From assembly GCA_002104905.1 (NCBI GenBank), contig MCFE01000089.1:62001-126000 (forward strand): DNA of 64,000 nucleotides. The letters are read 5' to 3'. Both the position numbers and the translations under genes were made by a program. Positions 11,049 through 23,400 of this stretch are shown here, in pieces. The DNA is from Basidiobolus meristosporus CBS 931.73. Taxonomy: Eukaryota; Basidiobolomycota; Basidiobolomycetes; Basidiobolales; Basidiobolaceae. Numbering within the stretch: the first letter of the stretch is position 1; the number at the start of each line of letters is the position of its first letter. Under the pieces are notes generated by a model. The model was not told the origin of the DNA, searched no databases, and worked only from the letters and a program-made list of their open reading frames with translations.

Positions 11049-11933
11049 ATGACTTACTCATCTGAATGGTCTTTTCTCATCAATCCCATCACTACCACTG
11101 GATTTTCTTTTGACACACTAGAGGAGATCTATTCCAAGTACTGTGGACCATCAACCCCAATCTACTCAAGGAGATCCCTTTTTAAGCTTCTCTGCTATTA
11201 CAAGAACTATTGCCCTACAGGGTTTCATCCCACCATCCATGGCAACAAAAGTCCTAGAAGCTTTCATTCCCAGCTGACAGCAATGGGGAACCACCTTGCA
11301 GAGGGTATTAATGACTTAGAGCAAGCTTGGAATACTAGGTTCAGAAGCTCCAATAGACTTCTATATCCCAGAGTGTTCAGCAACAGGTTCCATATCAGGA
11401 GTATTTTGGATACCTTCCCAGTGAGGATTAACAGACCTTCTAGAGGGCAGAGGCACTTTTATTCTGGCAAGTACAAGGCACACTGTGTGAAGTTTCAAGC
11501 ACTGTCTGACATTGAGGGTAACATCATCTGGTTTAGTGGGCCATTTGCTGGAAGTAGGCATGACAAAGCACTCTGGGTAGAGAATCATCCTGAATTCAGT
11601 AGAGGGAAGAAATGTATGGCAGACTTAGCCTATATAGGAGAGGATTGTCAGAGATTGGGATGTATTACAGCTTATAGGAAGCCAAGGAATGGTGTGCTTA
11701 GCAGGAAGCAGAAGCTCTACAATGAGATATTTAATCATTTCAGAGTAAGGGTAGAGCACACATTTGGATATCTGAAGAGATTCAGCATATTGGCAGGTAA
11801 ATACAGAGGAAAGTCATATATAGGTGTAAACAGCAGAATAGGTAAAATAGTTAAGATACTTATTAATGCACAGTATGTTCATACAAGAAGACATCCACTG
11901 AGAGAAATGTGTCTGGAGCATTATGAAGAGTAA
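11049..11933 (+). CDS. PIF/Harbinger transposase (DDE_Tnp_4), intact
   Basis: A 294-aa uninterrupted ORF for a nuclear DDE endonuclease. Candidate catalytic residues are D121 (SILDTFPVRI), D172 within GSRHDKALW, and E236 within RVEHTFGYLKRF. MADLAYIGED near 190-199 matches the family's conserved D-x-Y-x-G block. YKAHCVKFQALSDIEG is the usual first core strand. The N-terminal 90 residues form the short helical domain that precedes the core in this family. Length is slightly below the common 350-450 aa. No stop or frameshift, which is unusual in this window. Downstream lies a terminal inverted repeat shared with the MITEs. Confidence 0.85.
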   Translation: MTYSSEWSFLINPITTTGFSFDTLEEIYSKYCGPSTPIYSRRSLFKLLCYYKNYCPTGFHPTIHGNKSPRSFHSQLTAMGNHLAEGINDLEQAWNTRFRSSNRLLYPRVFSNRFHIRSILDTFPVRINRPSRGQRHFYSGKYKAHCVKFQALSDIEGNIIWFSGPFAGSRHDKALWVENHPEFSRGKKCMADLAYIGEDCQRLGCITAYRKPRNGVLSRKQKLYNEIFNHFRVRVEHTFGYLKRFSILAGKYRGKSYIGVNSRIGKIVKILINAQYVHTRRHPLREMCLEHYEE

Positions 11934-12089
11934 ATAAAGCAAGGAAAGCACTATTCTGAGCAACATAAGTAAGATTGAGTAAAATTACCAGTAACTGTAT
12001 CATACCACTGGCATCATGGTAGAAATTATAGTGCCAGATAGTGCTGTAGAGTGCCAGATCAATCCAGCACCATAAACAGGCTGGCACTA

Positions 12090-12116
12090 TGTGGCACTAT
12101 CCAATGGAACAAGTCT
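12090..12116. repeat. Right terminal inverted repeat of Harbinger-like element
   Basis: The last 27 bases end in GGAACAAGTCT and match the right end of the foldback MITE (6228-6254) with one mismatch. It is followed by ATT, compatible with the AAT duplication of the MITEs in the opposite orientation. TAGTGCCAGATAGTGC-type subterminal repeats lie just inside (12030-12090). I could not find the matching left end between 9453 and 11049, so the element is probably truncated on that side. Confidence 0.7.
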
Positions 12117-12229
12117 ATTCACCAGCTTTGGACCAGTCATGGCTACTGTAGAGCAGATTTACAGCCCTATATTTGCTGCTATCTTCAGATCTATGGTCCT
12201 ATAACAACTGCCTCATAGTCAATGTCATT

Positions 12230-12620
12230 GCTAACAATTGATATGCATCAATGCTGAAGCACAGGGACTCTGTATTTAAGGAGAATTCATATTCAAAAAC
12301 TACTGAGATATTTGGCCAGCTGCCTGATAATACAATCACCTCAAGTGAAGAAAATATATACATGATGCAGTCTGATGCTGAAGGAAACCGTACCAGTTCT
12401 ATATCAGAACATACCATCCAATTTAGGAAATCTTAAGAATATTACATAGCAATGGAATTTGGTGCCTGACATCCAATGAACTTGGACTTACTTTTTCTGC
12501 ATCATTAGCCAAACCCAGAAACAATAATAGGCAATGAAGAATCTAGATGTGGCTATAACTCAAGCTGCAAGTGTACTTATCACTGATCAAGGCAAAAAAT
12601 AGATATTATTGCAACTTTTA
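12230..12620 (+). pseudogene. Copia linker relic, plus strand
   Basis: Reads like the region between integrase and RT of Copia-A: GACTCTGTATTTAAGGAGAA for DSVFKEN, then IFGQLPDNTI, matching IIGQLPDDAI of Copia-A. Degraded, with no long frame beyond 12436. Confidence 0.65.
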
Positions 12621-13240
12621 TAAGTGTTACAGATTATTTCAGCTTGTCAAGATTTAAAGTGCCTTCTACCTGCTTGTAGCTATTATGAGGCTGTCTGCAT
12701 AAAGTACCAGGATGATCACTCCCTTTTTAAGCTGCTTTGCATATAGACTGCAAGCTGCTTTGCTAAAAATGAAACTAATTTCTTTAGATTTGTTGAACTT
12801 CTTCTAGCATGCTCTGGAAGCCTGTTCAGGCTCACAAAACAGTTTTCTGAGGAGTTTCATCTTATAGGGGCCTGTTGGGCTGGTAGAGCCCTCTGGTTGC
12901 TTCAAGTATATAAATTCCTGCAGATCAGTGCTCAGGAAGGCTGTTTTAACTCCCATTTGGCATAGATCTTGACTGTGTACAACTTCAAGGGTTAAAACTG
13001 TCCTACTGGAGGAAAACTTGGCTATTGCAGAAAATGTCTCCTTGGAGTCTAGTCCCTGAATATAGGAATAGCCTTTAGCAAATAATCTAGCATTGTACTT
13101 ATCAATGGTGCCACATGAGGTTGTACAGATTTTGTAGACCTGTCTATATTGTATGAACTCCCTCCTATTTGGTGAATCTACCAGCGCCCATGGCTTTGCC
13201 TTGGTCAGTAATTAGCACTCTTCCTGCATGGCTTGATGCC
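12620..13240 (-). pseudogene. Copia RT relic, minus strand
   Basis: The reverse complement aligns with the RT N-terminal region at 1-240 of the window: the RLVAKGYS, YKA and RWVY blocks are recognisable with stops. It points opposite to the fragment on its left. With 31260-32200 it probably forms one Copia element split by the Gypsy-3 nest. A short piece of reversed Gypsy family 1 LTR follows at about 13250-13325. Confidence 0.65.
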
Positions 13241-13347
13241 CCACAATAGCAACCCTAAGGATCTGCTAGTTCATTTGCCAGCTAATGCTACTGGCACTAA
13301 TATACTAATAGGCAAAACATATCAGACCAGACTATCCCAATTAGGAG

Positions 13348-13713
13348 TGTTATGGTCTACCACTTGAATGTTTAAGTTAGATCAATTTTAGTTAATCAAT
13401 TAGTATATATTTTGTCTGTTAATATATCAGTATTATTTATCCAATCAGTAGCATTTGTCAGCAAAAGAACTAGCAGATCCTTATCAGAGAGGAACAGATA
13501 TATCAAGCTGGATCTTATTGGGTGATGATGATGCAATAAAATGAGTTATTAGCCACAACCTACATTAGGAAATACAATCAGTCAGCAATTGATCTGGCAA
13601 AATGTATATAAGGAGCTGCTGGAACCTCAATAAAAATCAGTTCAAGTTCTAGTGAATACAATACAAGCTAAACTCCATATTCCACTACAACTCTTATATC
13701 AAGACTTGTAACA
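13348..13713 (+). repeat. Gypsy-3 5' LTR (family 1)
   Basis: Starts TGTTATGGTC, ends CTTGTAACA, 366 bp, with a TATA box TGTATATAAGG. Followed by TTGGTAGCAGCAATC, whose TGGTAGCAG can pair with the 3' end of initiator tRNA-Met. Confidence 0.88.
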
Positions 13714-15170
13714 TTGGTAGCAGCAATCACCAGAAACATCCCTCACAGAGAAAGAAGTAGCCTCCCTCAAGATGTCTCAAAATCAAGAATGGAAGAATGC
13801 TAGGCAGCATATCCTGGGCCAGCAGTAACAGTTACTTCAGATCCTTAGCCAGCAGCAACAAGGAATGACCACCATGGCCCCAAGCCAGCAAAGCCCTGTT
13901 AAGAGCAACTTTAGTGTGAAGGTCAACTGGTGCCATGGTAGAGTCAATTAACACTGGGAAACTTGTCTCCTCCAGATTGAAGAAGCTTTCAAGGCAAAAG
14001 GAACTCCTCCCAAAAGCAAGTTACATTATGCAGCCTCTTACCTGGCCAATGCATCTTTACAGTGGTACCACAACAAGATCAGGTCAGCCACCATGATGCA
14101 ATGCTCTACAATCTCAACCTGTGATGAGTTTGTGTTGAAAATTCAGCATGCTTTTGAACCTCCACACCAGCAGACACTGCTAATAAGAAGGTTGAAGACA
14201 CTCAGACAGAGAGGAATGGTTCAAAAGTACATATATGAATATAGATGTCTACTTGAACCAATTGGAAGAATGGGCCCACCAAATCAAGTGGAATACTTTA
14301 TTGATGGGTTGAAAGAGCAAACTTGCAAGGAAGTGGATTATCAAAGACCCCAGACTATTGAAGAAGCCATCAAGATTGCCATTGGCTATGACTCAGCTAT
14401 GCTTGGAGTTGGGAAGCCTACAATGACCAATCAGAGAAGCTACTATCACTATGAAAGAAGACAATCAGAAGCAGTGCCAATGAAAATAGATGCTATGCAG
14501 CAGAATCCTACCTCAGAAGAATGTAAGAAGAAAGGACTTTGCTTTAACTGCCACCAGTAAGGACATATTGCAAAGTGCTGCCCTCAGAGAAAAAATCAAC
14601 AGCAGCCATCAAGAACCTTCAGCCATATTGAGGCCCTTGAATATAGAAATGTGGGGGATGAGTTTGAAGAAGACTCAGAACTCACCTTCCATATGTAAGT
14701 AGAATACCTATCCCAGATGACCTCAAACTCAGGAAAGCTACTGTACTTGAATGGCGTAATCAATTGAGTATCTGCAAAGATCATGAATACATGTGGAATA
14801 AACTTGATTTAAAGCTGAAATCAACTTGCAACCCACCAAATCAACCTCAGTCTGAACAGCCAATGGGAAATCTCATATAATCAACTTACTCAGCCATGGA
14901 TGAAGATCTATGATTATGATGAAGACCTACAGGTCAATATATTTGGGAGCGGCAAGTTTGTCCTTGTACCTGGAAAAACCTGGTTATTTTGTTGTAATCA
15001 ATCAATCTACAGGAGGACTCATTCTACTCAGATCCAGAAGGAAAACAAGACCTATGAATTTATTACCTGCCATATTGGAATTTAACCTAGTCAATTCCAG
15101 TGTATGAAACATGTGAACTTAGTAAGACACAGCTCTGTGGAGCACTTAGAAAAGGTATCCACATGTTCCT
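13714..15170 (+). pseudogene. Gypsy-3 gag and protease remnant
   Basis: Gag begins at 13771 (MSQNQEWK) with early stops. The retrotransposon-gag core is open at 14093-14560 (QKYIYEYRCLLEPIGRM, VEYFIDGLKEQ) and runs into a CCHC knuckle CFNCHQ-stop-GHIAKCC near 14540-14580, broken by TAA. The protease region to 15170 is degenerate and its DSGA core is not intact. It is cut at 15170 by the minus-strand Gypsy-1 and resumes at 26912. Confidence 0.82.
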
Positions 15171-15539
15171 TGTTAGAAGTCTTGGTATAAGAGTTGTAGA
15201 GGAATAGAGAGTTTAGCTACTATTGTATTCACCAAAACTTGCACTGATCTTTATTAAGGTTCTAGCAGCTCCTCATATATATTTTGCCAGATCAATTGCT
15301 GAAAAATTTTATTTCCTAATGTAGGCTGTGGCTGATGACTCAGTTGATTGCATCATCATCACCCAATAAGATCCTACTTAATACATCTATTTCTGTCTTA
15401 TAAGGATCCGCTGGTTCATTTGCTGACTATTGCTATTAATTTGATAAATAATACTGATATACTGATAAGCTGAACATATAACTAATTGATTTGACTAAAA
15501 ACTGATCTAACTTAAACATTCAAGCAGCAGATCATAACA
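15171..15539 (-). repeat. Gypsy-1 3' LTR (minus element)
   Basis: A family 1 LTR in reverse (plus strand TGTTAGAAGTCTTGG to GATCATAACA), 369 bp. It pairs with 26543-26911. Flanking bases are TCCT on the left and TTCT at 26912-26915, a 4-bp duplication with one C/T difference. Confidence 0.85.
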
Positions 15540-18530
15540 TTCTCCCTGCCAAAGTTGAGAGGGTTCTCCTGAATCTCTTTTCTTGTGATACCAATATCTT
15601 GATGGTTCAGTATTATCAGCAAGTCTTGCAAGCTGGAGTCTGCCCTATGCACTAAGTCTTCTTGGATATTGCCTTGTTTGTCCACTAGTTGGTAAGTTGC
15701 AAATGGACATTCTCTGATGAGCTTGAATGGTCCTGTCCATTGTGGCTCAAACTTCTTCCAAGTGTTGTTACTTAGCAATACAAAGTTTGCAATAGTCAAT
15801 GTCAATGCTTCTGGTGCTATAGTCTTATCAAATCTCTGCTTTGTCTTTTCTGCACTTTGAGATACTCTGGTCTGTGCCTCTTGACATCTTTGTTCCAGCT
15901 GCCGGTGTCTACTTGGCTGACTGAGATCATCTTCTAAGGTGTCTGTAAGCTTTGGTTATGTGAGATCTCCTGGAATCCTTGGTTCACATCCATACACTAA
16001 GTAAAATGGCAATTGCTGGGTGGTGTTGTGTAATCTGACTCTGCATGCAAAGAGTGCTTGGTCTATATAATCATCCCATCTACTGACAACTTCATTTGCA
16101 TACTTGGTCAGCATTTTTCCAAATAGTCCGTTGAACAGTTCAGTGACTCCATTAGTTCTGGGGTGATATGCCAAGGTTTACAAGTGTTTGATCTACTGCA
16201 TTTCCAGGTAAGCTTCCAATGTCTTTGCCATCAAGTTTGCACCTCTATCAGATAGAATCTCTACAGGGCATCTAAACTTTATAAGGATCTCATGATAGAT
16301 GAAACTTTTAACTTCTTGTTCACTGGCTATAGATACAGCTTTAGCCATTGGCCATTTAGTGGCATGGTCAATTGCTACTAGGATCCAACAGTTGCATTTC
16401 CTAGTGGTTGGCAGTCTTTCAATAAAGTCAATTCCCCATCTTTCAAATGGTTAACAGGCTCCAAGGGAAAGATTTCAGCAATTCTCTGTGGTTGGCCTTG
16501 ATTGATTTGGCAATTGAGCATGTTTTCACTAGCTTCTCAAAGTCTTGTTTTGTTCTGTGCCACCATGCCCTGGCTTTCACAAGGCTATAGACTCCTTCAA
16601 TTCCAAGATGTCAATATCCATTGTGTAGCTTATGTATTAAATCCAGGCAAAAAAATAAGGGCAATACGCAATAGGGCTTCCATCAACAATTTGATAGAGT
16701 GTTTCATCATGTACTACAAATTTGCTGGCTTTATCCTGGATTATCTTCTTGATATCTTCATCCTTCTCATTAGGAATGGTTTGGTCCTCCAAGTACTCTG
16801 GTAATAGGCTAGGCCAATCTGATTCATGCACCAAGTTGAGTTGTGCAACTTGATCTAATCTTCATAAGGCATCAGTAACCATGTTGGTTTTTCCAGGGCA
16901 GTGGACAATCTCCAAGTCAAATTGCTAAATGTATTCACTCCATGTTGGCGTCCATCTAGAGAGTACCTTCTGAGTAAATTTATTCTTGACAGAGGCATGA
17001 TCAGTCTTTACAGTGCATTTAACTCCTTCAATATAGCATCTCCATGTCTTCAAACAGTGTATTATAGCAAGCATCTCCTTCTCATGCACTGGATAGTTTT
17101 ATTCTGCTGAGCTCAGTTTCTTGGATTCAAAGGCCACTGGGTAGTCCTTTCCCTTGTGTTCCTAGCTCAACAATCCACCATGGCATAGTCTGAAGCATCT
17201 GTGCACAGAGTACACTCTTTTCTGAAGTCAGGTATTCTTAAGCTTGGCAGCTTGGCAATTTCATTCTTCAGCATCTGGAAGGCAGTCTGACAAGCTATGT
17301 CCCACTTGTAGGTATTGTCTTTCTTGAGGATATCATTCAAAGGGGCTGCAATATTTGCAAAGGACTTGACAAATCTCCGGTAATAGGAAACCATTCCAAG
17401 GAATGATCTGAGCTCTGATATGCTATGGGGTGGCTTCAGATTCTTGATAACTTCAATCTTCTCAGGGTCTAGCATTAATCCTGTGCTAGTCACTATGTGT
17501 CCCAGATATTCAATGTGTTCCTTGAAAAATTCACACTTGGGTAGCTTGCCATAAAGCTTGTTCTCTCTTAGCTTCTTCAAGACCTTTTCAATATGCACCA
17601 AGTGATTCTCTTCTGTCTTGCTGTATATCAATATATCATTGAGGTGGATTATGACAAGCTTGTGTAAGTACTCCTGTAAGACAGTCAGCATCAGGGTCAT
17701 GAATGTTGCAGAGGTATTGGTGAGGTCAAAACTCATGTCTAAGTACTTGTAATGTTCATATCTGGTCCTGAATGCTGTCTTAGGAATGTCTTCTGGCTTC
17801 ACCCTAATCTGGTTGTATCCTGACATGAGGTCAATCTTGCTGAAAAAAGTGGCTCCATTGAGTTGGTCCAAAAGCTCATCAGTCCAAGGTGTGGGGTACT
17901 TATTCTTCACGGTAACTGAGTTTAGGGCTCTGTAGTCAATGCACATCCTAAGTGTTCCATACTTCTTCTTCACAAAAAGTACTGGTGCTCCCAAGGTGAC
18001 TTGCTGGGTCTGATAAATCCTTGCTCTGGCAACTGATCTATTTGTCTCTTCTTCTCTTCCAACTCCAATGAACTCATTCTGTAAGGTGTTTTACTCACTG
18101 GATGGCTCTCTCTTGTTTCAATGGCATGATCCATATCTCTGACTAGTGGTAGGCTTACAAGCTCATCTGGAAATACATCTGAATACTCCTTCAAGAGAGT
18201 CTGGACCTTCTGGGGTACTGGAGTAGAGGAATCCTCCTGTAATACTGCCATGAGAAACATCTGGGTGTCTTTTCATAGTGCTCTGCAGAACTGTGTCTTG
18301 CTAAGTTCACTTGTTTCACACACACTGGAATTTACCAGGTTAAATTCCAATATGGCAGGTAATAGCTCATAGGTCTTGTTGCTCTTCTGGATCTGAGTAG
18401 CATGGGTTCTCCAGTCAGTAGATGAATTACAACAAAATAGCCAGGTTTTCCCAAGTACAAGGTCAAACTTGCAGTTCCCAAATATATAGGCCTGTAAATC
18501 TACTTTGTAGTCATTGATCCTCATCCCTAC
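15540..18530 (-). pseudogene. Gypsy-1 pol (protease, RT, RNase H, integrase), broken
   Basis: Read leftward: a protease-adjacent region at 18273-18524, the pre-RT linker at 17970-18260, and an open RT/early RNase H at 17167-17994 (275 aa) with [23 protein letters not shown] and SFLGMVSYYRRF. The YxDD box is mutated to HLND. Integrase pieces follow at 16637-16834 and 15956-16174 (AYHPRTNGVTELFNG) and the C-terminal block at 15512-15805. RNase H around 17000-17160 is badly broken. The element could not supply its own RT. Confidence 0.85.
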
Positions 18531-19201
18531 TGGCTGAGTAATATGGTTGATTATGTGAGAGTTTCCATCAGCTATTGATACATAGCATCTATTTCCATTG
18601 GCCCTGCTTCTGATTGTCTTCTTTCATAGTGATATTAGCCTCTCTGGTTAGTCATTGAAGACTTCCCAACTCCAAACATAGCTGAGTCATGGACAATGGC
18701 AATCTTGATGGCTTCTTTGATAGTCTGAGGTCATCAATAATTCACTTCCTTGTGAGTTCTTTCTTTCAACCCATCAATAAGGTATTCAACTTGATCCAGA
18801 GGATCCACTCTTTCAATTTGCCCAAGTAGACATCAATATTCATGGATATACTCTTGGACCATTCCTTTCTGTCTGAGTGTCTTCACATTTTGTCTTGGTA
18901 GTGTCTGTTGGTGTGGGAGCTCAAAGACATCCTGAATTTCCAACACAAACTCATCCCAGGTAGATATTTTAGAGCATCGCATCATGGTGGCTTACCTGAT
19001 CTTTTTGTGGTACCACTGTAAAGCTGCATCTGCCAGGTAAGAGGCTGCATAATGTAACTTGCTTTCTGGAGCAACTTCCTTAGCCTTGAAAGCTTCTTCA
19101 ATCTGGAGGAGCCAAGTTTCCAGGCTTTCATCAACTCTACTATGGTACCAGTTGATCTTCACACTAAAGTTGCTCTTAACAGGGTTTTGCTGGCTTTGCG
19201 C
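18531..19201 (-). pseudogene. Gypsy-1 gag, downstream part
   Basis: A minus-strand gag equivalent to 13900-14500. It includes KSNFSVKINWYH and LQIEEAFKAKEVAPESKLHYAASYLADAALQ-type blocks at 18992-19243, then broken QKYI and VEYLIDGL blocks. Interrupted at 19201 by Gypsy-2. The gag N-terminus resumes at 26380-26540 after the insertion, and the GCGC duplication sits at the joint. Confidence 0.82.
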
Positions 19202-20272
19202 TGTAGTGGGGTGACAGTGACACCCACTGACAGATGTGCTCATTCCCTTATTTTCTACTTCCCTATATCCCTACTACACTCATTTTAGTTTTATCCCATT
19301 TGTCTTACCCAATCAGTACTATCCCATAAGCCGGTTGACTATCACACCTGCTTACCTTATTGCATAAGTTACCCCTCACTTTATGTAAGATTACTAGTTA
19401 CAAGTGCTTCTATATTAGGCAAGTACCCGCGCCAGTACCCGTGACACATGATCAACCCATGTCACCATCCCTACCATTTCCATACCATATATGGTATCCC
19501 CATGTTACACAGGTTTCAGAATACTGATTCCTGATTGGTTGGATGTGCTGTCCCTCTTAGAACCTTCCAGCACCTACTTAGAACATTCTTAGGTCATTCT
19601 GATGTCATTAAGATTTCTATTGATATCCGGAACCTTCTGGAACACCATGATTAGTAATCACTTAGCCAGTAAGAAAAGTATATAAGGGAGGCTATCCCTC
19701 AACAATAAATCATCATCCCTTTTATCAATATACCAACTTGTTGATTAGTGTGATCACTGCTACCTGCTGCTACCTGAACTTCCAACCCTAGACCACAGGA
19801 CACCCCCAGGAAACCGTGCTGACAGCCAACTGACCTTGGAGGCACTACTTGTGAGGAATACTCAGAGTAGGTATCTTTTATTATATTTGATTCTTTCCCA
19901 AGTTTGTTCTTGTACAGGCAAAGATACTTTTCTGTCTTTGTAACTATTGACCAAAGCTGCATTCTTATCAAGCCCCTGCTGGTGGAGTTTACAGTTGTTT
20001 TGACTTTGGAAGCTTTAGTACATTGTCATCTCAAAGGACGCTGAACCCAGCACATACTTTTGTTAAGACGCCAACTAAGTTGGGGATTGTAGCTCCATAG
20101 TTTTCCCTTGACAAGCTTGTGGCTTTATACCCCTTCACATTAGATTAGAGACAGAACCCAAGTATTCCTAGCAAGCTTTTGCCAGAGGTTATCGCACCCA
20201 GTGAACATCCCACACACAAAACACTTGAGAAGTGTTGGACGTATCTCTCCCTTGGACTTATACACCACCACA
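19202..20272 (+). repeat. Gypsy-2 5' LTR (1071 bp)
   Basis: Starts TGTAGTGGGGTGACAG and ends TATACACCACCACA. A TATA box GTATATAAGGG lies near 19679. It differs from the 3' LTR at about 13 positions by eye, mostly transitions, giving about 98.8% identity. The flanking duplication is GCGC (19198-19201 and 26376-26379). Confidence 0.93.
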
Positions 20273-20276
20273 TAAT

Positions 20277-20293
20277 TGGCACCCAACATGGGG
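20277..20293 (+). promoter_or_regulatory. Gypsy-2 putative primer-binding site
   Basis: TTGGCACCCAACATGGG starts four bases after the LTR end. TGGCACCCAACATGGG has the expected TGG opening, complementary to a tRNA CCA end. I cannot name the tRNA. Confidence 0.5.
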
Positions 20294-20412
20294 GGTTCAT
20301 ACAAGCTCCCTAGGACCCAACAAGATTTACCTGAAGATTTGAGCTGTTATCCACCTATTGAAAAGAGACTACCGATATTACCAAGATTACAACGCCAACC
20401 TACCTGCCCAAC

Positions 20413-23400
20413 ATGAACTCTATGCCATTACCACTCTCACATGGAGCCCCACAGTTTGATGGAAAGAATGTGGAAAGCTTCATATTCAAATGGGAGAAGC
20501 TCTGCAAGATGTGCAGTCTATCTGAACAAGAAATGGCTGAAGACTTCCCCTACTACTGCACCAATGATATTACCACTAAGCTTCTCAGACAAGGAGACAT
20601 TCTCACTGACTGGGCCTTAATGAAGACCTACCTACAGACCGAGTATGGTAGACCCCAGATATACTATGGAATTGAAGACCTCAGGCACTTTGGAAGAACT
20701 GGACTTTCCAAGCTACCACTTGAAGAGTTCATTCAACAGTATGAAGATATGGCCAAGCCACTCCTAGAGTCCCAGGCTATAACTGAGTTTACCATGACAC
20801 TTTACCTTGCACAAGGGCTTCCCCAGGACTTGGCAAGGAAAGTTGACTTGTATGCAGCCAAGGATGACAAGTCTGGCATTCCTTGCTTTGCAGAGATGAA
20901 ACGTGTTCTCCTAGAGGCAAAGCAAACTTCTACCTTTATGAGACTCCTGACATCTAATCTGCCAGACCAGTCAACCAAGGAGCCAAGGAGTGCTGCTGCT
21001 GACAATCAGGCCTACACTACCGACAGAATTGACCAACTTGCTGAACAGCTACAAAAGCTAGCCCTCAAGATTAATGGCTCAGCTGAGGTTGCTACTGAGG
21101 GACAAAGACCTTTGCCCAGGCACTGCATCTGGTGTGACTCTACTCAGCATGCCAGACAAGAATGCTCAGAGCTTAGCCAGCTACTCAGAGAAGGAGCAGT
21201 ACAGTTTGATGCTGATGGAATGCTTGCTGACAAGGAAGGAAGAAGGATTCCCACTAATTTCCAAAGAGGAGGGATGAGAGCCCTTTTCCAGAAATCTGAC
21301 TCAGCAGCCAGAAAGATTACTGTTGATGCCCCTATTGGGACTCATAAAGTGAATTCAAGCAGCTCTGACAACAGACAATATGAAGTTGATGCCTTTGCTA
21401 CCAAAAGACACCTCCCTGAAGAACCTGCCAAACCCATCCTTAGAAGACCACGATTTGAAGAACCTGAATTTGTTATTGACAAGAGGCCTAGTATGCTGCC
21501 CACCCAAGATCCATTGCCTCACTTTCAGATGACCTCAAAGATAGCAAGCTACTCAAGCCCTCAACTGATTACTGAGAAGCTGCTGAAGCAGAACCTCACT
21601 TTGTCGGTTGGAGAAATCATGAGTGTATCCCCATCTGTTAGGAAGACCTTTGATGAGCAGCTTAGAACAAGACGACAAGCTGTTGAACATATGGACACCC
21701 ATATAATTCAGACAAACCATGAAGACCACCAACAGGATGACAACACTACTGAATATAAGACCTTTTATTCAGTTGCAACTGCTGTGGTAAAAGGGTATAT
21801 ATATGATGACCCTGTTGACTGCCATATTGACAGTGGCTCAGAGATTTGTGTTATGCCGCTAGACTTCTGGAAGACACTTAAAAGCAAGGAGCTACTGCCT
21901 GTTGACAGAGATATTGGATGGAACATGACCGATGCAAACTCAGGATCTAGTCCACTCTATGGTGTAGTACACAAGTTCCCTATTGAGGGACAAGGAATCA
22001 AGGTCTGGCTTCCCCTCTTCATCTGCCAGAAGGCAAACTTTGACCTACCGCTAGGTAGACCATGGGAGACCAGTACTAAGGCTACAACTACCAACTATTC
22101 CGATGGGTCAGTATGGTACACCATACAAGGATCCAATCCAGGACTACAGTCAACCTTCTGTGGTGTAACACCCAACAATAAGAGGACACATACTGCTTGC
22201 CAGAAGGCACATCTTGTTATGGAAGAAGATGAAGAGCCTGACAATATACACCTCAACATTTGGAGCTGCTCATTAGGTATACAGGAGCAAACAGCTATGG
22301 TTCGAACAAAATACAAGACAGTAGAACAGAAGATTAGACCATCACTTACACCTTTGACTGATGGATCCCGACCTGCTGATTACATTAGACCACCAGAAGA
22401 AACACCAGATGATACACGACTTACACCTGAGAGACTTAAGCAACTTATCATTGGTGATGGAAACCTTACACCAGAGGAGATACTATTATTTAAGGAGACC
22501 TTGAAAAGGCATGATAAGGTCTTCTCATATAATGACAAGGAGATGGGACTCTTAAAGACATCGGTTGAAAAACCCATCAAGATTCATACAGTGCCCCACA
22601 CACCCTGGTCATTTAAGCCTTACCCACTGCCCAGAGGACTCCAAGCTGATGTGCATGACCTACTTAAGAAGAAGATAGAAGCTGGTATCCTAGAACCTTG
22701 CCATGGACCCTATGCTAACAGATGGTTTGTGACCAAAAAGAAGAATGGAAAGCTCCGATTCATTCAAGACATGCAACCTGCAAATGCTGTCACTATCAGA
22801 GATGCTGCTATATCTCCATCTATTGATGACTTTGCAGAAAGCTTTAGTGGCCACTCCATCTACTCAACATACGATCTCTACTCAGGATATGACCAGATTC
22901 CCCTTGATGAGACATCAAGAGATATGTTTGCACTACAGACACCATTTGGACTATTAAGGATGACAAGACTCAGCCAAGGGGCTACAAACTCCGTGGCTCA
23001 GTTCCAGAGATGCATGGTGAATGTGCTATACCAGTTTATACCTGAGAAACTTGCTGTCTTTGTGGATGACATAGGCATCAAAGGATCAAAATTCCGGGAC
23101 ACCACTGAAGTTATGCCTGGAGTAAGAAAGTTTGTCTATGACCATATTGCAGACAATGATGCCATATTAGGAGCCATTGAAGAAGCTGGACTCACCATCA
23201 GTGGTGAGAAAAGCAGCTTTGGTGTATCAGAGATATCCATTGTTGGACAAAAATGCAACACCTTTGGTTGCTCACCTGGAGACTCCAAGACACAAAAGAT
23301 ATGCAACTGGCCTACCCCCACAAATCTAACACAAGCTCGTGGCTTTGCGGCAGCTTGTGGGTTCTTTAGGATCTGGATCCCAAGATTTTCTGAGATAGCA

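Noticed and set aside
19699-19971. A 90-aa minus-strand ORF repeated in several places (25802-26074, 57206-57478).
   Set aside because: It recurs only because it lies in the family-2 LTR; no protein features.
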